Assembly (NCBI GenBank): GCA_913777665.1 | Contig: CAJYTF010000026.1 | Span: 1 to 64,000, forward strand | Reading direction: 5' to 3' | DNA length: 64,000 bases | Origin: an uncultured Myroides sp. | Lineage (GTDB): Bacteria > Bacteroidota > Bacteroidia > Flavobacteriales > Flavobacteriaceae | Shown here: piece after piece, positions 1 to 8,641 of the stretch | How the letters are laid out: each line of letters starts with the position of its first letter | How positions within the stretch are numbered: position 1 is the stretch's first letter | The notes under the pieces: generated by a model | What the model was told of the DNA's origin: nothing | The model's input: the letters and a program-made list of their open reading frames with translations, nothing else | Database searches by the model: none | Program-made: the position numbers and the translations under genes

Positions 1-72
1 ATTTTTATATTAATAATATTGATTTTATCTATAAATTTTAGGTCAGAACAACATCAATAAAAATATATTGCT

Positions 73-372
73 ATGAAAAAGAATCTTTTTAAATACTTAT
101 TTATAAGCGCATTAGCTTTAACATTTACAGCAACAATTGCTTGCAGAGACAATAAAAATACCGATGATGTAAACCGTTATGATTCACTGCCGGAACAGGA
201 AAGAATGTACGATGATCCGGACCCTTTAAACGAAAAAGATGTTTCGGGCGGAACCATTGACAATCATCAGGGAAGCTCTATTAATGCAACAGATAACATG
301 AACGATAATGATACTATAGACAGAAGAAATTCTTCATCAAACAGTAATCAAAGTACACAAGATAACCGTTAG
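73..372 (+). CDS. small acidic lipoprotein, function unknown
   Basis: A 99-residue protein with an SPII signal: a short basic N-terminus, a hydrophobic stretch, and a lipobox ending at Cys24 (TIAC). The mature part is very hydrophilic, rich in Asp, Asn and Ser, with low complexity near the C-terminus and no recognised domain. It is therefore probably a lipid-anchored, largely disordered envelope protein. It stands alone, closed by a strong terminator at 401-440. The ATG start is the only one that gives a full signal peptide. I do not recognise a family. Confidence 0.7.
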   Translation: MKKNLFKYLFISALALTFTATIACRDNKNTDDVNRYDSLPEQERMYDDPDPLNEKDVSGGTIDNHQGSSINATDNMNDNDTIDRRNSSSNSNQSTQDNR

Positions 373-400
373 TTACACTCAATTATTCATTTTACATTTT

Positions 401-440
401 TTGTACCGATTTAAAATATTAGATCGGTACAATTTTTTTT
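401..440 (+). terminator. rho-independent terminator
   Basis: A 10-bp perfect stem (401-410 with 423-432, TTGTACCGAT and its complement) is followed by eight T. It closes the small lipoprotein gene ending at 372. Confidence 0.85.
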
Positions 441-517
441 TAGAAAATATAATGCTTGGCACGAATTTTTAGTATAATTTAACACACAACAAAAATATCT
501 CACAAACAACCTGCATT

Positions 518-1117
518 ATGACTAAAAAAATTACTTTCCATCTAAAGAAATCAAAATTCTATTTAATGATTGTCGGTTTTTTCTCGATTTTCTTCTTAAC
601 AAGCGCTTGCCATTGGGATCAAGACGAGGATAAAATTGCCGATAATAAAGTATTGATTTTAAAATTCAGCCACGATACCAATGATTTTATCGAAGGAAAA
701 GAATACAAATCGTTCAATAAAACCGACCAATTTACCATAACTGTTTCAAAAGAGACAACCCCCGATGAAATCATTACAAACGTAACCTACATAGAAACAA
801 ACGCATTACTTTTAAAAACTTCAACCTTACGCTTACCGGAAAAAGGTAAAATAATTATTCCGCAAGATTTTAGTAATGCTACTGCTTTTGAAAGAGTTGA
901 AACCAACGATTTTGTAACGCCCCAAAATGGTTATGAAGAGGTAGAAGCGTACATTTTAAACGAATCGCATTTTATTGATCTATGGGCTAAAATTCAGAGC
1001 TTGGTAAAAGTACGTGAATATTTAAAATCAAATCCAAACCAGCAAATACAGGTGTTTTTTCATCAACATTCAATCGAAAGCTCTCAAGGTAATTGGATTT
1101 TCATCTTAAAAAATTAA
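518..1117 (+). CDS. putative lipoprotein, function unknown
   Basis: A 199-residue protein with an SPII signal: hydrophobic segment about residues 14-30 and lipobox ending at Cys31 (TSAC). The rest is soluble and mixed alpha/beta in composition, with no catalytic motif or repeat that I recognise. It ends only 46 bases before the DUF421 gene and could be co-transcribed with it. Upstream, at 456-472, the sequence TTGGCACGAATTTTTAG has a perfect sigma-54 -24 half (TTGGCACG), but the -12 GC is missing, so a sigma-54 promoter is only possible. Confidence 0.65.
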   Translation: MTKKITFHLKKSKFYLMIVGFFSIFFLTSACHWDQDEDKIADNKVLILKFSHDTNDFIEGKEYKSFNKTDQFTITVSKETTPDEIITNVTYIETNALLLKTSTLRLPEKGKIIIPQDFSNATAFERVETNDFVTPQNGYEEVEAYILNESHFIDLWAKIQSLVKVREYLKSNPNQQIQVFFHQHSIESSQGNWIFILKN

Positions 1118-1163
1118 TCTTCGTAAATAAATAAGTACATTTATATGTATTTAGACAACATCT

Positions 1164-1847
1164 ATGGAAATTAACGAGTTTCTTTTTGGCGAGACCAGCA
1201 CTTCGTTTTTAATATCGATAATGCTGCGTACGTTTGTAATGTTCCTGCTCATCTTAATATTTTTAAGACTGCTTGGCAAACGCGGAATAAAACAATTGTC
1301 GGTATTTGAACTGGTTGTAATTTTAGGACTGGGATCTGCCGCCGGTGATCCTATGATTTATAAAGAAATTGGCGTTTTTAATGCGCTGGTTGCTTTTTCT
1401 GTAGTTACAATCTGCTATAAACTACTAACCGTTTTGGTGTTTAAATTTAAATGGATTGAGACACTTGTTGAAGGCAAAGAAGTTTACATTATTAAAAAAG
1501 GAAAATTTTCTATTGAAGAATTTCGGAAAGAATCATTAAGCAAAGATGAATTTTTTATGGAATTAAGGCTACAAGGTGTTTTTCATTTAGGTCAGGTTGA
1601 ATATGCCATTTTAGAAACAACCGGCGAGGTGAGCGTTTATTTTTTTGATCACGAACATACAAAATACGGATTACCAATTCTGCCCGATTCTTTAAAGAAA
1701 ACCGTAAAAGCATTTGAAACCGACACTTTTTATTCATGTACTTTTTGCGGACAAACTGTTAAATATATCGCACAAAAAATTTTAATTTGCCCAAAATGCA
1801 ATAAAAACGAATGGGTTAAAGCAAGTAACAGAAAAGTAAATCATTAA
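1164..1847 (+). CDS. DUF421 (YetF-like) membrane protein with C-terminal zinc ribbon
   Basis: A 227-residue protein. The N-terminal half has about three membrane segments (residues ~15-37, ~45-62, ~69-92). The signature LRLLGKRGIKQLS followed by FELVVILGLGSAAGDPM is typical of the DUF421/YetF family. The soluble part contains the family's conserved region with VYIIKKGKFSIEEF. Unusually, the C-terminus carries two CxxC pairs (CTFCG and CPKCN, about residues 192-212), which look like a rubredoxin-type or zinc-ribbon knuckle. Family function is not well established (a proposed envelope or spore role in Bacillus). It may share a transcript with the upstream lipoprotein. Confidence 0.85.
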   Translation: MEINEFLFGETSTSFLISIMLRTFVMFLLILIFLRLLGKRGIKQLSVFELVVILGLGSAAGDPMIYKEIGVFNALVAFSVVTICYKLLTVLVFKFKWIETLVEGKEVYIIKKGKFSIEEFRKESLSKDEFFMELRLQGVFHLGQVEYAILETTGEVSVYFFDHEHTKYGLPILPDSLKKTVKAFETDTFYSCTFCGQTVKYIAQKILICPKCNKNEWVKASNRKVNH

Positions 1848-1917
1848 AAAATTACTTTTACATGTAATTTAGGCATGTATTTTGAAATACATTCTACAGA
1901 TGATATTTAAGAAATAG

Positions 1918-2016
1918 AGAACTAAATTAGGTTATAGAAGAGCTTATTCGTAAGCGCGTTCTCACCTTTAGTTCTTTATGGTAATGCTTATCTTTATGGT
2001 AAGCATTATCTTTTTT
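1918..2016 (+). ncRNA. structured RNA element with terminator (3' UTR element or small RNA)
   Basis: A nearly continuous hairpin can be read. 1918-1926 pairs with 1967-1975 (9 bp), 1930-1932 with 1964-1966, 1936-1939 with 1959-1962, and 1942-1946 with 1951-1955, closed by a UUCG tetraloop (1947-1950). It is followed directly by a second stem (1982-1990 with 2000-2008) and a run of six T (2011-2016), a classic intrinsic terminator. No convincing promoter lies just upstream, so this may be the 3' end of the DUF421 transcript rather than an independent gene. Confidence 0.4.
1982..2016 (+). terminator. rho-independent terminator
   Basis: Perfect 9-bp stem TAATGCTTA / TAAGCATTA (1982-1990 with 2000-2008), 9-base loop, then C and six T. 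It lies 135 bases after the DUF421 stop. Confidence 0.8.
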
Positions 2017-2169
2017 AAATAATTATTATTTTTTTTGATTTCATAAAAGAAAGTAAATTTTATTAAATAAATAACATCTGTTAATTAAATGAGGAAAGAA
2101 GTTTATAAGTTTAAGGGGTTTTAAGATGTTTTATAAAATTTTATTAACTTTTATTTATAGCAACAGCAG

Positions 2170-2201
2170 TTGTACTATATCTAAAAATGTTTATATATTT
2201 G
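2170..2201 (+). promoter_or_regulatory. orphan Bacteroidota-type promoter
   Basis: TTG at 2170-2172, 21-base spacer, and TATATTTG at 2194-2201 match the Bacteroidota consensus TTG-N19-21-TAnnTTTG. A start near 2206-2208 is expected. No credible protein gene follows, only the structured RNA candidate. Confidence 0.5.
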
Positions 2202-2205
2202 TTTA

Positions 2206-2330
2206 CTCACCTTATTAATTCAGATAAAAACTCCGTTATGAGCCGACATTTTTGGTCCTCCGCTAATGGGGTTTTTTACTCGATAGAATTAAAAGGTGAG
2301 ATATTTAATTTGGTGCGGAGGACTTTTTAT
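2206..2330 (+). ncRNA. candidate small RNA of about 125 nt
   Basis: The stretch starts 5 bases after a promoter-like element (2170-2201). It ends in a perfect 9-bp inverted repeat, GTCCTCCGC (2255-2263) with GCGGAGGAC (2315-2323), directly followed by five T. A second complementary pair, CTCACC (2206-2211) and GGTGAG (2295-2300), interleaves with the first. The two would therefore form a pseudoknot or be alternative folds. The gene-free interval 1848-2372 holds this element and the hairpin/terminator at 1918-2016; I see nothing else in it. A flavobacterial 6S-like RNA (6S-Flavo) is one possibility I cannot test. Confidence 0.42.
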
Positions 2331-2372
2331 TATCCAACACTTTCAAAAAAACATCCCAACAATTATATCATT

Positions 2373-3281
2373 TTATTCTTTTGTTTGAACAGCTTGTTTT
2401 TTTAGCTTATCAATTTTTCCGGGACTTCCAAAAACATAAAACCATTTTTCTTTAAAAGTTTTTGCTGTTTTCACATCTTTATACATACTGTCGTACTCAT
2501 GAAAATTCAAATGCAGCGGATTTAGTTTATGATCAATTTTATGAGTAATTCCGTAGGTAGGTTTTTCTTCTTCAGGCTGATACGTTCCTAAAAGCATATC
2601 CCAAAAAATAAAAATTGCAGCAAAATTCTTATCAATGTATTTCTCATCTGATCCATGATGAACCCTGTGGTTTGATGGAGTAACAAAAATTGCTTCAATA
2701 AAACGCGGAAGTTTCCCAATATATTCGGTATGCTGCCAAAACTGAAACAAAACCGATATTTGATTCACAATAAAGAAAATTACGGGATGAAAACCAAGAA
2801 AAGCAACCGGTAAAAAGAACAATATTTTAAAATGCTGCACCCAGCTTAATCTAAAAGAAACTGTTAAATTGTAATTATCGGCGCTGTGGTGTATAACATG
2901 CGTAGCCCAAAAGAAACGGTTAAAATGCGATACTCTGTGTGCCCAATAGCTGCAAAAATCGTAAATAATCAAACATGGAAAAAGTGTCCACCAATTTAAT
3001 TCCATTCGCCACGGAACCAAATTATAAATGTAAACCGCACCGTAAATAAAAGCAACCTTAAGCACTAAATTTATAGCAACATTCCCCAAACCTACAAATA
3101 AAGATCCCAAACTTTCTTTAGTGTTGTAATTTCTTTTTTCAGAATACCAAGAATACCAAATTTCCAATCCGGTAAAAAATGCCATTAACGGAATAGCATA
3201 AATTATTAAATCGCCTGATTGTTGTTCTAAATCTTTAATATTTTCGTAAGAAATGGGTGATGCACCAAAAAAGTTACTCAT
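2373..3281 (-). CDS. sterol desaturase / fatty acid hydroxylase family membrane protein
   Basis: A 302-residue integral membrane protein with the three histidine clusters of the di-iron fatty acid hydroxylase superfamily: HRVSH (115-119), HVIHH (128-132) and HRVHH (205-209). WQHTE around 183 is also typical. Four or so hydrophobic helices flank these boxes. Members oxidise lipids (sterol C5 desaturase, alkylglycerol monooxygenase, carotenoid hydroxylase), but the substrate cannot be read from sequence. The gene stands alone. Upstream on the minus strand, GG (3329-3328) and GC (3317-3316) are spaced as in sigma-54 promoters, although flanking consensus bases are poor. Confidence 0.88.
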   Translation of the reverse strand: MSNFFGASPISYENIKDLEQQSGDLIIYAIPLMAFFTGLEIWYSWYSEKRNYNTKESLGSLFVGLGNVAINLVLKVAFIYGAVYIYNLVPWRMELNWWTLFPCLIIYDFCSYWAHRVSHFNRFFWATHVIHHSADNYNLTVSFRLSWVQHFKILFFLPVAFLGFHPVIFFIVNQISVLFQFWQHTEYIGKLPRFIEAIFVTPSNHRVHHGSDEKYIDKNFAAIFIFWDMLLGTYQPEEEKPTYGITHKIDHKLNPLHLNFHEYDSMYKDVKTAKTFKEKWFYVFGSPGKIDKLKKQAVQTKE

Positions 3282-3504
3282 TTTGCAGTTTTATTTTTTA
3301 TTCGCTATTTACTACGCAGAAATTATGCCTAAAACATTAAAGATAGTTATAAAATATGGAAACCCATAAAGTGTAGATTGTCTTATTGATTATTTAACGA
3401 AAAATTAAATTGTATGATACTTTTTACAACATTAAAAACTATACGAAACTTTTATAAAGTAATCTGTTTTTAATAAATTTGTAAGATTAAAGTTTAAATC
3501 TAAA

Positions 3505-4758
3505 ATGGAAAACAAACAGCATATTATTGACCGATTTATAAGTTATGTAACTGTTGATACAGAGTCGGATCCAAATTCAGAAACAACTCCATCAACCAAA
3601 AAACAGTGGGATTTAGCAAATAAATTGGTTGAAGAATTAAAACAAATTGGTTTAGAAGAAGTAACAATCGATGAAAATGCTTACATAATGGCAACTTTAC
3701 CTAGCAATGTTTCGCACGAAGTTCCTACAATTGGTTTTGTTTCGCATTTTGATACCTCGCCAGATTTTACAGGAGCTAACGTAAAACCACAGATTGTTGA
3801 AAATTATGATGGTGGTGATATCCTTTTAAATAAAGAACAAAATATTGTATTGTCACCAAGTTATTTCGATGATTTATTGCAATACAAAGGACAAACAATT
3901 ATTACTACAGACGGAACAACTTTGTTGGGTGCCGATGATAAAGCGGGAATCTGCGAAATAGTTTCGGCTATGGAATATTTAGTTCAGCATCCGGAAATTA
4001 AACACGGAAAAATCAGAATTGGTTTCACTCCAGACGAAGAAATTGGTCGTGGTGCGCACAAATTCGATGTTGAAAAATTTGGGGCAGATTGGGCTTATAC
4101 AATGGACGGAAGTCAGATTGGGGAATTAGAATATGAAAATTTCAATGCAGCAGGTGTAAAATTAATTTTCAAAGGAAAAAGCGTTCACCCAGGTTATGCT
4201 AAAGGAAAAATGATTAATTCTATGCTTTTAGCTAACAAATTTATTTCGAAACTTCCATTAAAAGAGGTTCCTGAAAAAACAACAGGTTATGAAGGATTTT
4301 TCCATGTAAATGATATTCACGGATCTATTGAAGAAACCGAAGTACACATGATCATTCGCGATCACAACATGAAAAAATTCAAAAAGCGTAAAAAATTGAT
4401 CCGCGAAATGGTTAACAAATTCAACAAAAAATATGCTGAAAAATTTGGCGATAAAATTGTTGATTGCGAAATAAAAGATCAATATTATAACATGAAGGAA
4501 AAAGTACAACCTGTTATGTATATTGTTGACATTGCAGAAGAAGCAATGAAAGAATTAAACATTAAACCGATTATTAAACCAATTCGTGGCGGAACAGACG
4601 GTTCTCAACTTTCATACATGGGATTACCTTGCCCGAATATCTTTGCAGGCGGACATAATTTCCACGGTAAATACGAATACGTACCTGTTGAAAGCATTAT
4701 AAAAGCTACGGAAGTTATTGTTAAAATAGCTGAAATTACTGCGAAAAGAAAGTTTTAA
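3505..4758 (+). CDS. pepT: peptidase T (tripeptide aminopeptidase)
   Basis: A 417-residue cytosolic M20B metallopeptidase that removes the N-terminal residue from tripeptides. Visible di-zinc site elements are SHFDTSPD (His81, Asp83), LLGADDKAG (Asp144), TPDEEIGRG (catalytic and ligand Glu178/179) and the C-terminal [10 protein letters not shown] ligand His. The dimerisation (lid) domain lies between about residues 205 and 325. Length matches the family. The ATG at 3505 is preceded by a -7 element TAAATTTG at 3474-3481. A strong terminator (4791-4822) follows, so this is a single-gene unit. Confidence 0.96.
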   Translation: MENKQHIIDRFISYVTVDTESDPNSETTPSTKKQWDLANKLVEELKQIGLEEVTIDENAYIMATLPSNVSHEVPTIGFVSHFDTSPDFTGANVKPQIVENYDGGDILLNKEQNIVLSPSYFDDLLQYKGQTIITTDGTTLLGADDKAGICEIVSAMEYLVQHPEIKHGKIRIGFTPDEEIGRGAHKFDVEKFGADWAYTMDGSQIGELEYENFNAAGVKLIFKGKSVHPGYAKGKMINSMLLANKFISKLPLKEVPEKTTGYEGFFHVNDIHGSIEETEVHMIIRDHNMKKFKKRKKLIREMVNKFNKKYAEKFGDKIVDCEIKDQYYNMKEKVQPVMYIVDIAEEAMKELNIKPIIKPIRGGTDGSQLSYMGLPCPNIFAGGHNFHGKYEYVPVESIIKATEVIVKIAEITAKRKF

Positions 4759-4790
4759 AAAGGTGCTTAATTCAATTTAAGGATATTGCG

Positions 4791-4822
4791 AAAGAGCCAA
4801 CTTAATTAGTTGGCTCTTTTCT
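4791..4822 (+). terminator. rho-independent terminator of pepT
   Basis: 12-bp stem (4791-4802 with 4808-4819), 5-base loop, T-rich tail. The 195 bases between it and the next gene hold nothing I can identify. Confidence 0.85.
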
Positions 4823-5014
4823 TAGTTTTGAAAAGTTATGAAATTTATTGACCCTTTCTTTAAAGCTGTTGTACTTTTTGAATAGTTAAGAATAAAGTTT
4901 ATTGTACTTTGCCTTGGTAAAAGGTTTGTTTGTGGTTTACTGTTGTTTTTGTAATTTTTTATCATATAATAGGTTTTATTTTATGATATAACGCAACAGC
5001 AAATAAAATTATTG

Positions 5015-5599
5015 TTAGTCGTTTAAAATAATTTGATTTTTATCGATCATTTTGCGCAAGTTAACAATCGCATAACGCATTCTACCTAAAGCGGTGTTAA
5101 TGCTTATTTGGTTTAATTCGGCAATTTCTTTAAAAGTCAAATCGTCATATAATCTCAAACGGATAATTTCTTGTTGATCTTGTGGTAATTTTAAAATCAA
5201 CGTATGTAAATCATCTTCGATCTGTCCGGCAATCATACTGCTTTCAATATTTAGTTCAGAATCGATCATTTTACTAAAAACCGAATATTCTTCTTGATCG
5301 CGTTGAAATTTCACTTTAGACTGCTTTCTAAAATGGTCGATAATTAAATTATGAGAAATACGCATTACCCAAGGCAAAAACTTACCTTCTTCGTTATAAT
5401 TCTGTTTTTTTATGGTGTTAATTACCTTAATAAAAGTTTCCTGAAAAATATCGTCCGATAAATCCCGGTCTTTTACTTTAGAGAAGATAAAACTGTATAT
5501 ACGTGATTTGTGACGCTCTATTAATTGCGCCAAAGCCCATTCATTTCCAGATGCGTATTGGGTTACCAACACTGCGTCTGACAAAATTTCATTTGCCAT
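5015..5599 (-). CDS. ECF-type RNA polymerase sigma-70 factor
   Basis: A 194-residue sigma factor with region 2 (about residues 27-95: core-binding and -10 recognition, including DIFQETFIKV and WVMRISHNLIIDHFRK) and region 4 HTH (about 135-185: FKEIAELNQISINTALGRMRYA). There is no adjacent anti-sigma gene, so it is not a classical ECF pair. Similar stand-alone sigma factors are widespread in Flavobacteriaceae. Upstream on the minus strand a -7 element TATATTTG (5680-5673) would give a 5' leader of roughly 65 nt. Function in the cell cannot be deduced. Confidence 0.9.
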   Translation of the reverse strand: MANEILSDAVLVTQYASGNEWALAQLIERHKSRIYSFIFSKVKDRDLSDDIFQETFIKVINTIKKQNYNEEGKFLPWVMRISHNLIIDHFRKQSKVKFQRDQEEYSVFSKMIDSELNIESSMIAGQIEDDLHTLILKLPQDQQEIIRLRLYDDLTFKEIAELNQISINTALGRMRYAIVNLRKMIDKNQIILND

Positions 5600-5801
5600 C
5601 TTAACTTATGTTTTTAGGTTTTTACTATAAGTATAGATACGTAATAGGCTTTTGTTTTAAAGTTTATTTAAACAAATATATAAAAAAAATCGTTTCTTAA
5701 AAAAAACTTAAAAAAAATATTGACTTTTTTTAAATTAATTGTCGCTTGTGCATAAAACTTCTTCGTTTAAAAATTTGTAATTTTGTAGTTATTTTACAAA
5801 A

Positions 5802-8606
5802 ATGAAAAAAATAGATTTTTCCAAAATCGATCCAAAACAGAATATCATTATAAAGGGAGCGCATCTTCATAATTTAAAAAATTTAGATGTGGTTATTCCC
5901 CGAAATAAAATGGTTGTTATAACAGGTTTGTCGGGTTCCGGCAAATCAAGTTTGGCTTTTGACACCTTGTATGCCGAAGGACAACGCCGTTATGTTGAAA
6001 GTTTGTCATCGTACGCACGTCAGTTTTTAGGCAGAATCAACAAACCAAAAGTCGAATATATTAAAGGTATTGCGCCGGCTGTTGCTATCGAGCAAAAAGT
6101 TAACACAACCAATGCGCGTTCAACCGTTGGTACATCTACAGAAATTTACGATTACTTAAAATTATTGTATGCCCGTATTGGTAAAACTTTTTCGCCAATT
6201 TCAGGTAACGAAGTTAAAAAGCATACGGTAACCGATGTTATTGATACAGTAAAAACGTTCGATGAAGAATCTAAATGGTTATTGCTTGCCCCTGTTTACG
6301 AAATTAAGGAACGATCTATTATCGATCAGTTAAAAATTGCTTTGCAGCAAGGTTTTGCCCGATTGTTTTATAAGAATGAAACCAAAAGAATTGATGAATT
6401 TGTTGAAGAATTTGCATCAAAAAAAATAAAAGCAGGAGATATTCAGTTGATTATTGATCGTTTGGTTGTTCGTCATGAAGAAGATTTTTATAATCGATTG
6501 TCCGATGCTGTTGATACGGCTTTTTTCGAAGGAAAAGGTGTTTTGCATTTGTATGAATTAGGAACGGGCAATCAGTTGGAATTCAACAATAAATTTGAAT
6601 TAGACGGAATTACCTTTTTAGAACCTAACATTCACTTATTCAGTTTTAATAATCCGTACGGCGCGTGCCCAAAATGCGATGGTTTTGGAACAACCATTGG
6701 TATCGACGAAGATTTGGTTATTCCAAATACTGCTTTATCTGTTTACGAAAACGCTGTTTATCCTTGGCGTGGCGAAAGTATGTCGTGGTATCGCGATCAG
6801 TTGGTTAACAATTCGCATAAGTTCGATTTTCCTATTCACAAACCTTTTTACGAATTGACAAGCGAGCAAAAACAGTTGGTTTGGGAAGGAAATTCATACT
6901 TTACTGGACTTAATTATTTCTTTAAAGATCTTGAAGCGAATAATTACAAAATACAAAACCGTGTTTTATTGTCACGCTATCGGGGTAAAACCAAATGTAA
7001 TGTTTGTAATGGTAAGCGTTTGCGACCAGAAGCGAATTATGTGAAAGTTGCCGATAAAACCATTTCAGATTTGGTTGATTTACCGATTAACGAACTGCGA
7101 GATTTCTTTAAAACCGTTCAGTTAAACGAATTTGAAACCACAGTTGCTAAAAGATTATTGCTGGAAATTAACAACCGTTTGCAGTTTTTAAGCGATGTTG
7201 GGTTAGATTATTTGACCATAAACCGTAGATCTTCTACCCTTTCGGGTGGTGAGTCGCAACGTATAAATCTGGCAACATCATTAGGCAGTAGTTTGGTTGG
7301 ATCTATGTATATTTTAGATGAACCAAGTATTGGTCTGCATTCGCGCGATTCTGAAAAATTAATTGAAGTATTGAAAAATCTTCGCGATTTAGGAAACACC
7401 GTGATTATTGTAGAACACGATGAAGACGTTATGAAAGCTGCCGATGAAATTATTGATATTGGTCCGGAAGCTGGAGTTTTAGGCGGAAAATTAATGGCAC
7501 AGGGAACTTTTAATGAAATTTTAAAAGCCGATACATTAACAGCTAAATATTTAAACGGCAATTTAGAGATCGAAGTTCCTAAAAAACGTAGACCCGTAAA
7601 AAATTATATCGAAGTAAAAGGTGCACGCGAAAACAACCTTAAAAACATAGATGTTGTTTTTCCGTTAGATTGCTTAACAATGGTTAGTGGCGTTTCAGGC
7701 AGTGGAAAATCGACATTAGTTAAAAAGATTTTATATCCTGCATTAGAAAAACATTTAACAGGAGCCAGTGAAAAACCAGGGCAGTTTAATGAAATCACCG
7801 GATCTTTCTCGCACATCAAACATATTGAATATGTAGATCAAAACCCAATTGGAAAAAGTTCACGATCTAACCCAATATCTTACATAAAAGCGTACGACGA
7901 TATTCGTGATTTGTTTGCAAAACAACAGCTTTCTAAAATGCGAAATTATCAACCGAAACATTTTTCTTTTAATGTGGAAGGTGGTCGTTGCGAAGTTTGT
8001 AAAGGCGATGGCGTGGTTACCATTGAAATGCAGTTTATGGCAGATGTTCATTTAGAATGTGAAACCTGTAAAGGAAAACGCTTTAAAAAGGAAATTTTAG
8101 AAGTAAATTTTGAGGGCAAGAATATTTTTGATGTTTTGAATTTGACGGTTGATGAATCTATGGAGTTTTTCTCAAAACACAAACAAGATAAAATTGTACA
8201 GAAAATTCAGCCTTTACAAGATGTAGGTTTAGGATACGTAGCTTTAGGGCAATCGTCTTCTACCCTATCTGGTGGTGAGGCACAACGTGTAAAGCTGGCA
8301 ACATTTTTAGGTAAAGGAGCTGTAAAAGAACGTGCATTGTTTATTTTTGATGAACCTACAACCGGTTTGCATTTTCATGATATTCAAAAGTTATTGCAAT
8401 CGTTTCAAGCATTAATTGAAAAAGGACATTCTATTATTGTTATTGAACATAATTTAGACATGATAAAATGTGCCGATTATGTTATTGATATTGGTCCCGA
8501 TGGTGGTAAAAACGGTGGAAATGTAGTTGCAACAGGAACTCCAGAAGAAATCGTTAAAAACAAAAAATCAATTACAGGTTTGTATTTAAAAGAAAAACTA
8601 AAATAA
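5802..8606 (+). CDS. uvrA: excinuclease ABC subunit A
   Basis: A 934-residue damage-recognition ATPase of nucleotide excision repair. It shows the first Walker A GLSGSGKSS (about residues 44-52), a zinc finger CPKCDGF with CNVCNGK, the ABC signature STLSGGESQR, then the second half with Walker A SGVSGSGKST, the zinc finger CEVCKGDG...CETCKGK, and STLSGGEAQR. Length is normal. TAATTTTG at 5778-5785 is a likely -7 element just before the ATG. It ends in a strong terminator shared with the convergent peptidase gene. Confidence 0.98.
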   Translation: MKKIDFSKIDPKQNIIIKGAHLHNLKNLDVVIPRNKMVVITGLSGSGKSSLAFDTLYAEGQRRYVESLSSYARQFLGRINKPKVEYIKGIAPAVAIEQKVNTTNARSTVGTSTEIYDYLKLLYARIGKTFSPISGNEVKKHTVTDVIDTVKTFDEESKWLLLAPVYEIKERSIIDQLKIALQQGFARLFYKNETKRIDEFVEEFASKKIKAGDIQLIIDRLVVRHEEDFYNRLSDAVDTAFFEGKGVLHLYELGTGNQLEFNNKFELDGITFLEPNIHLFSFNNPYGACPKCDGFGTTIGIDEDLVIPNTALSVYENAVYPWRGESMSWYRDQLVNNSHKFDFPIHKPFYELTSEQKQLVWEGNSYFTGLNYFFKDLEANNYKIQNRVLLSRYRGKTKCNVCNGKRLRPEANYVKVADKTISDLVDLPINELRDFFKTVQLNEFETTVAKRLLLEINNRLQFLSDVGLDYLTINRRSSTLSGGESQRINLATSLGSSLVGSMYILDEPSIGLHSRDSEKLIEVLKNLRDLGNTVIIVEHDEDVMKAADEIIDIGPEAGVLGGKLMAQGTFNEILKADTLTAKYLNGNLEIEVPKKRRPVKNYIEVKGARENNLKNIDVVFPLDCLTMVSGVSGSGKSTLVKKILYPALEKHLTGASEKPGQFNEITGSFSHIKHIEYVDQNPIGKSSRSNPISYIKAYDDIRDLFAKQQLSKMRNYQPKHFSFNVEGGRCEVCKGDGVVTIEMQFMADVHLECETCKGKRFKKEILEVNFEGKNIFDVLNLTVDESMEFFSKHKQDKIVQKIQPLQDVGLGYVALGQSSSTLSGGEAQRVKLATFLGKGAVKERALFIFDEPTTGLHFHDIQKLLQSFQALIEKGHSIIVIEHNLDMIKCADYVIDIGPDGGKNGGNVVATGTPEEIVKNKKSITGLYLKEKLK

Positions 8607-8611
8607 AAAAT

Positions 8612-8639
8612 AAAGCGTTTCAAATTTGAAACGCTTTTT
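8612..8639. terminator. bidirectional terminator between uvrA and the M1 peptidase
   Basis: A perfect 13-bp palindrome (AAAGCGTTTCAAA and complement) with T runs on both strands, between convergent genes. Confidence 0.88.
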
Positions 8640-8641
8640 GT

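Noticed and set aside
456..472. Sigma-54 promoter ahead of the lipoprotein at 518
   Set aside because: The -24 half is perfect, but the -12 GC is absent, so I do not list it as a feature.
2187..2405. 72-codon open frame on the plus strand
   Set aside because: It covers a promoter-like element, a terminator hairpin and the 3' end of the minus-strand desaturase-like gene. Composition is not protein-like.
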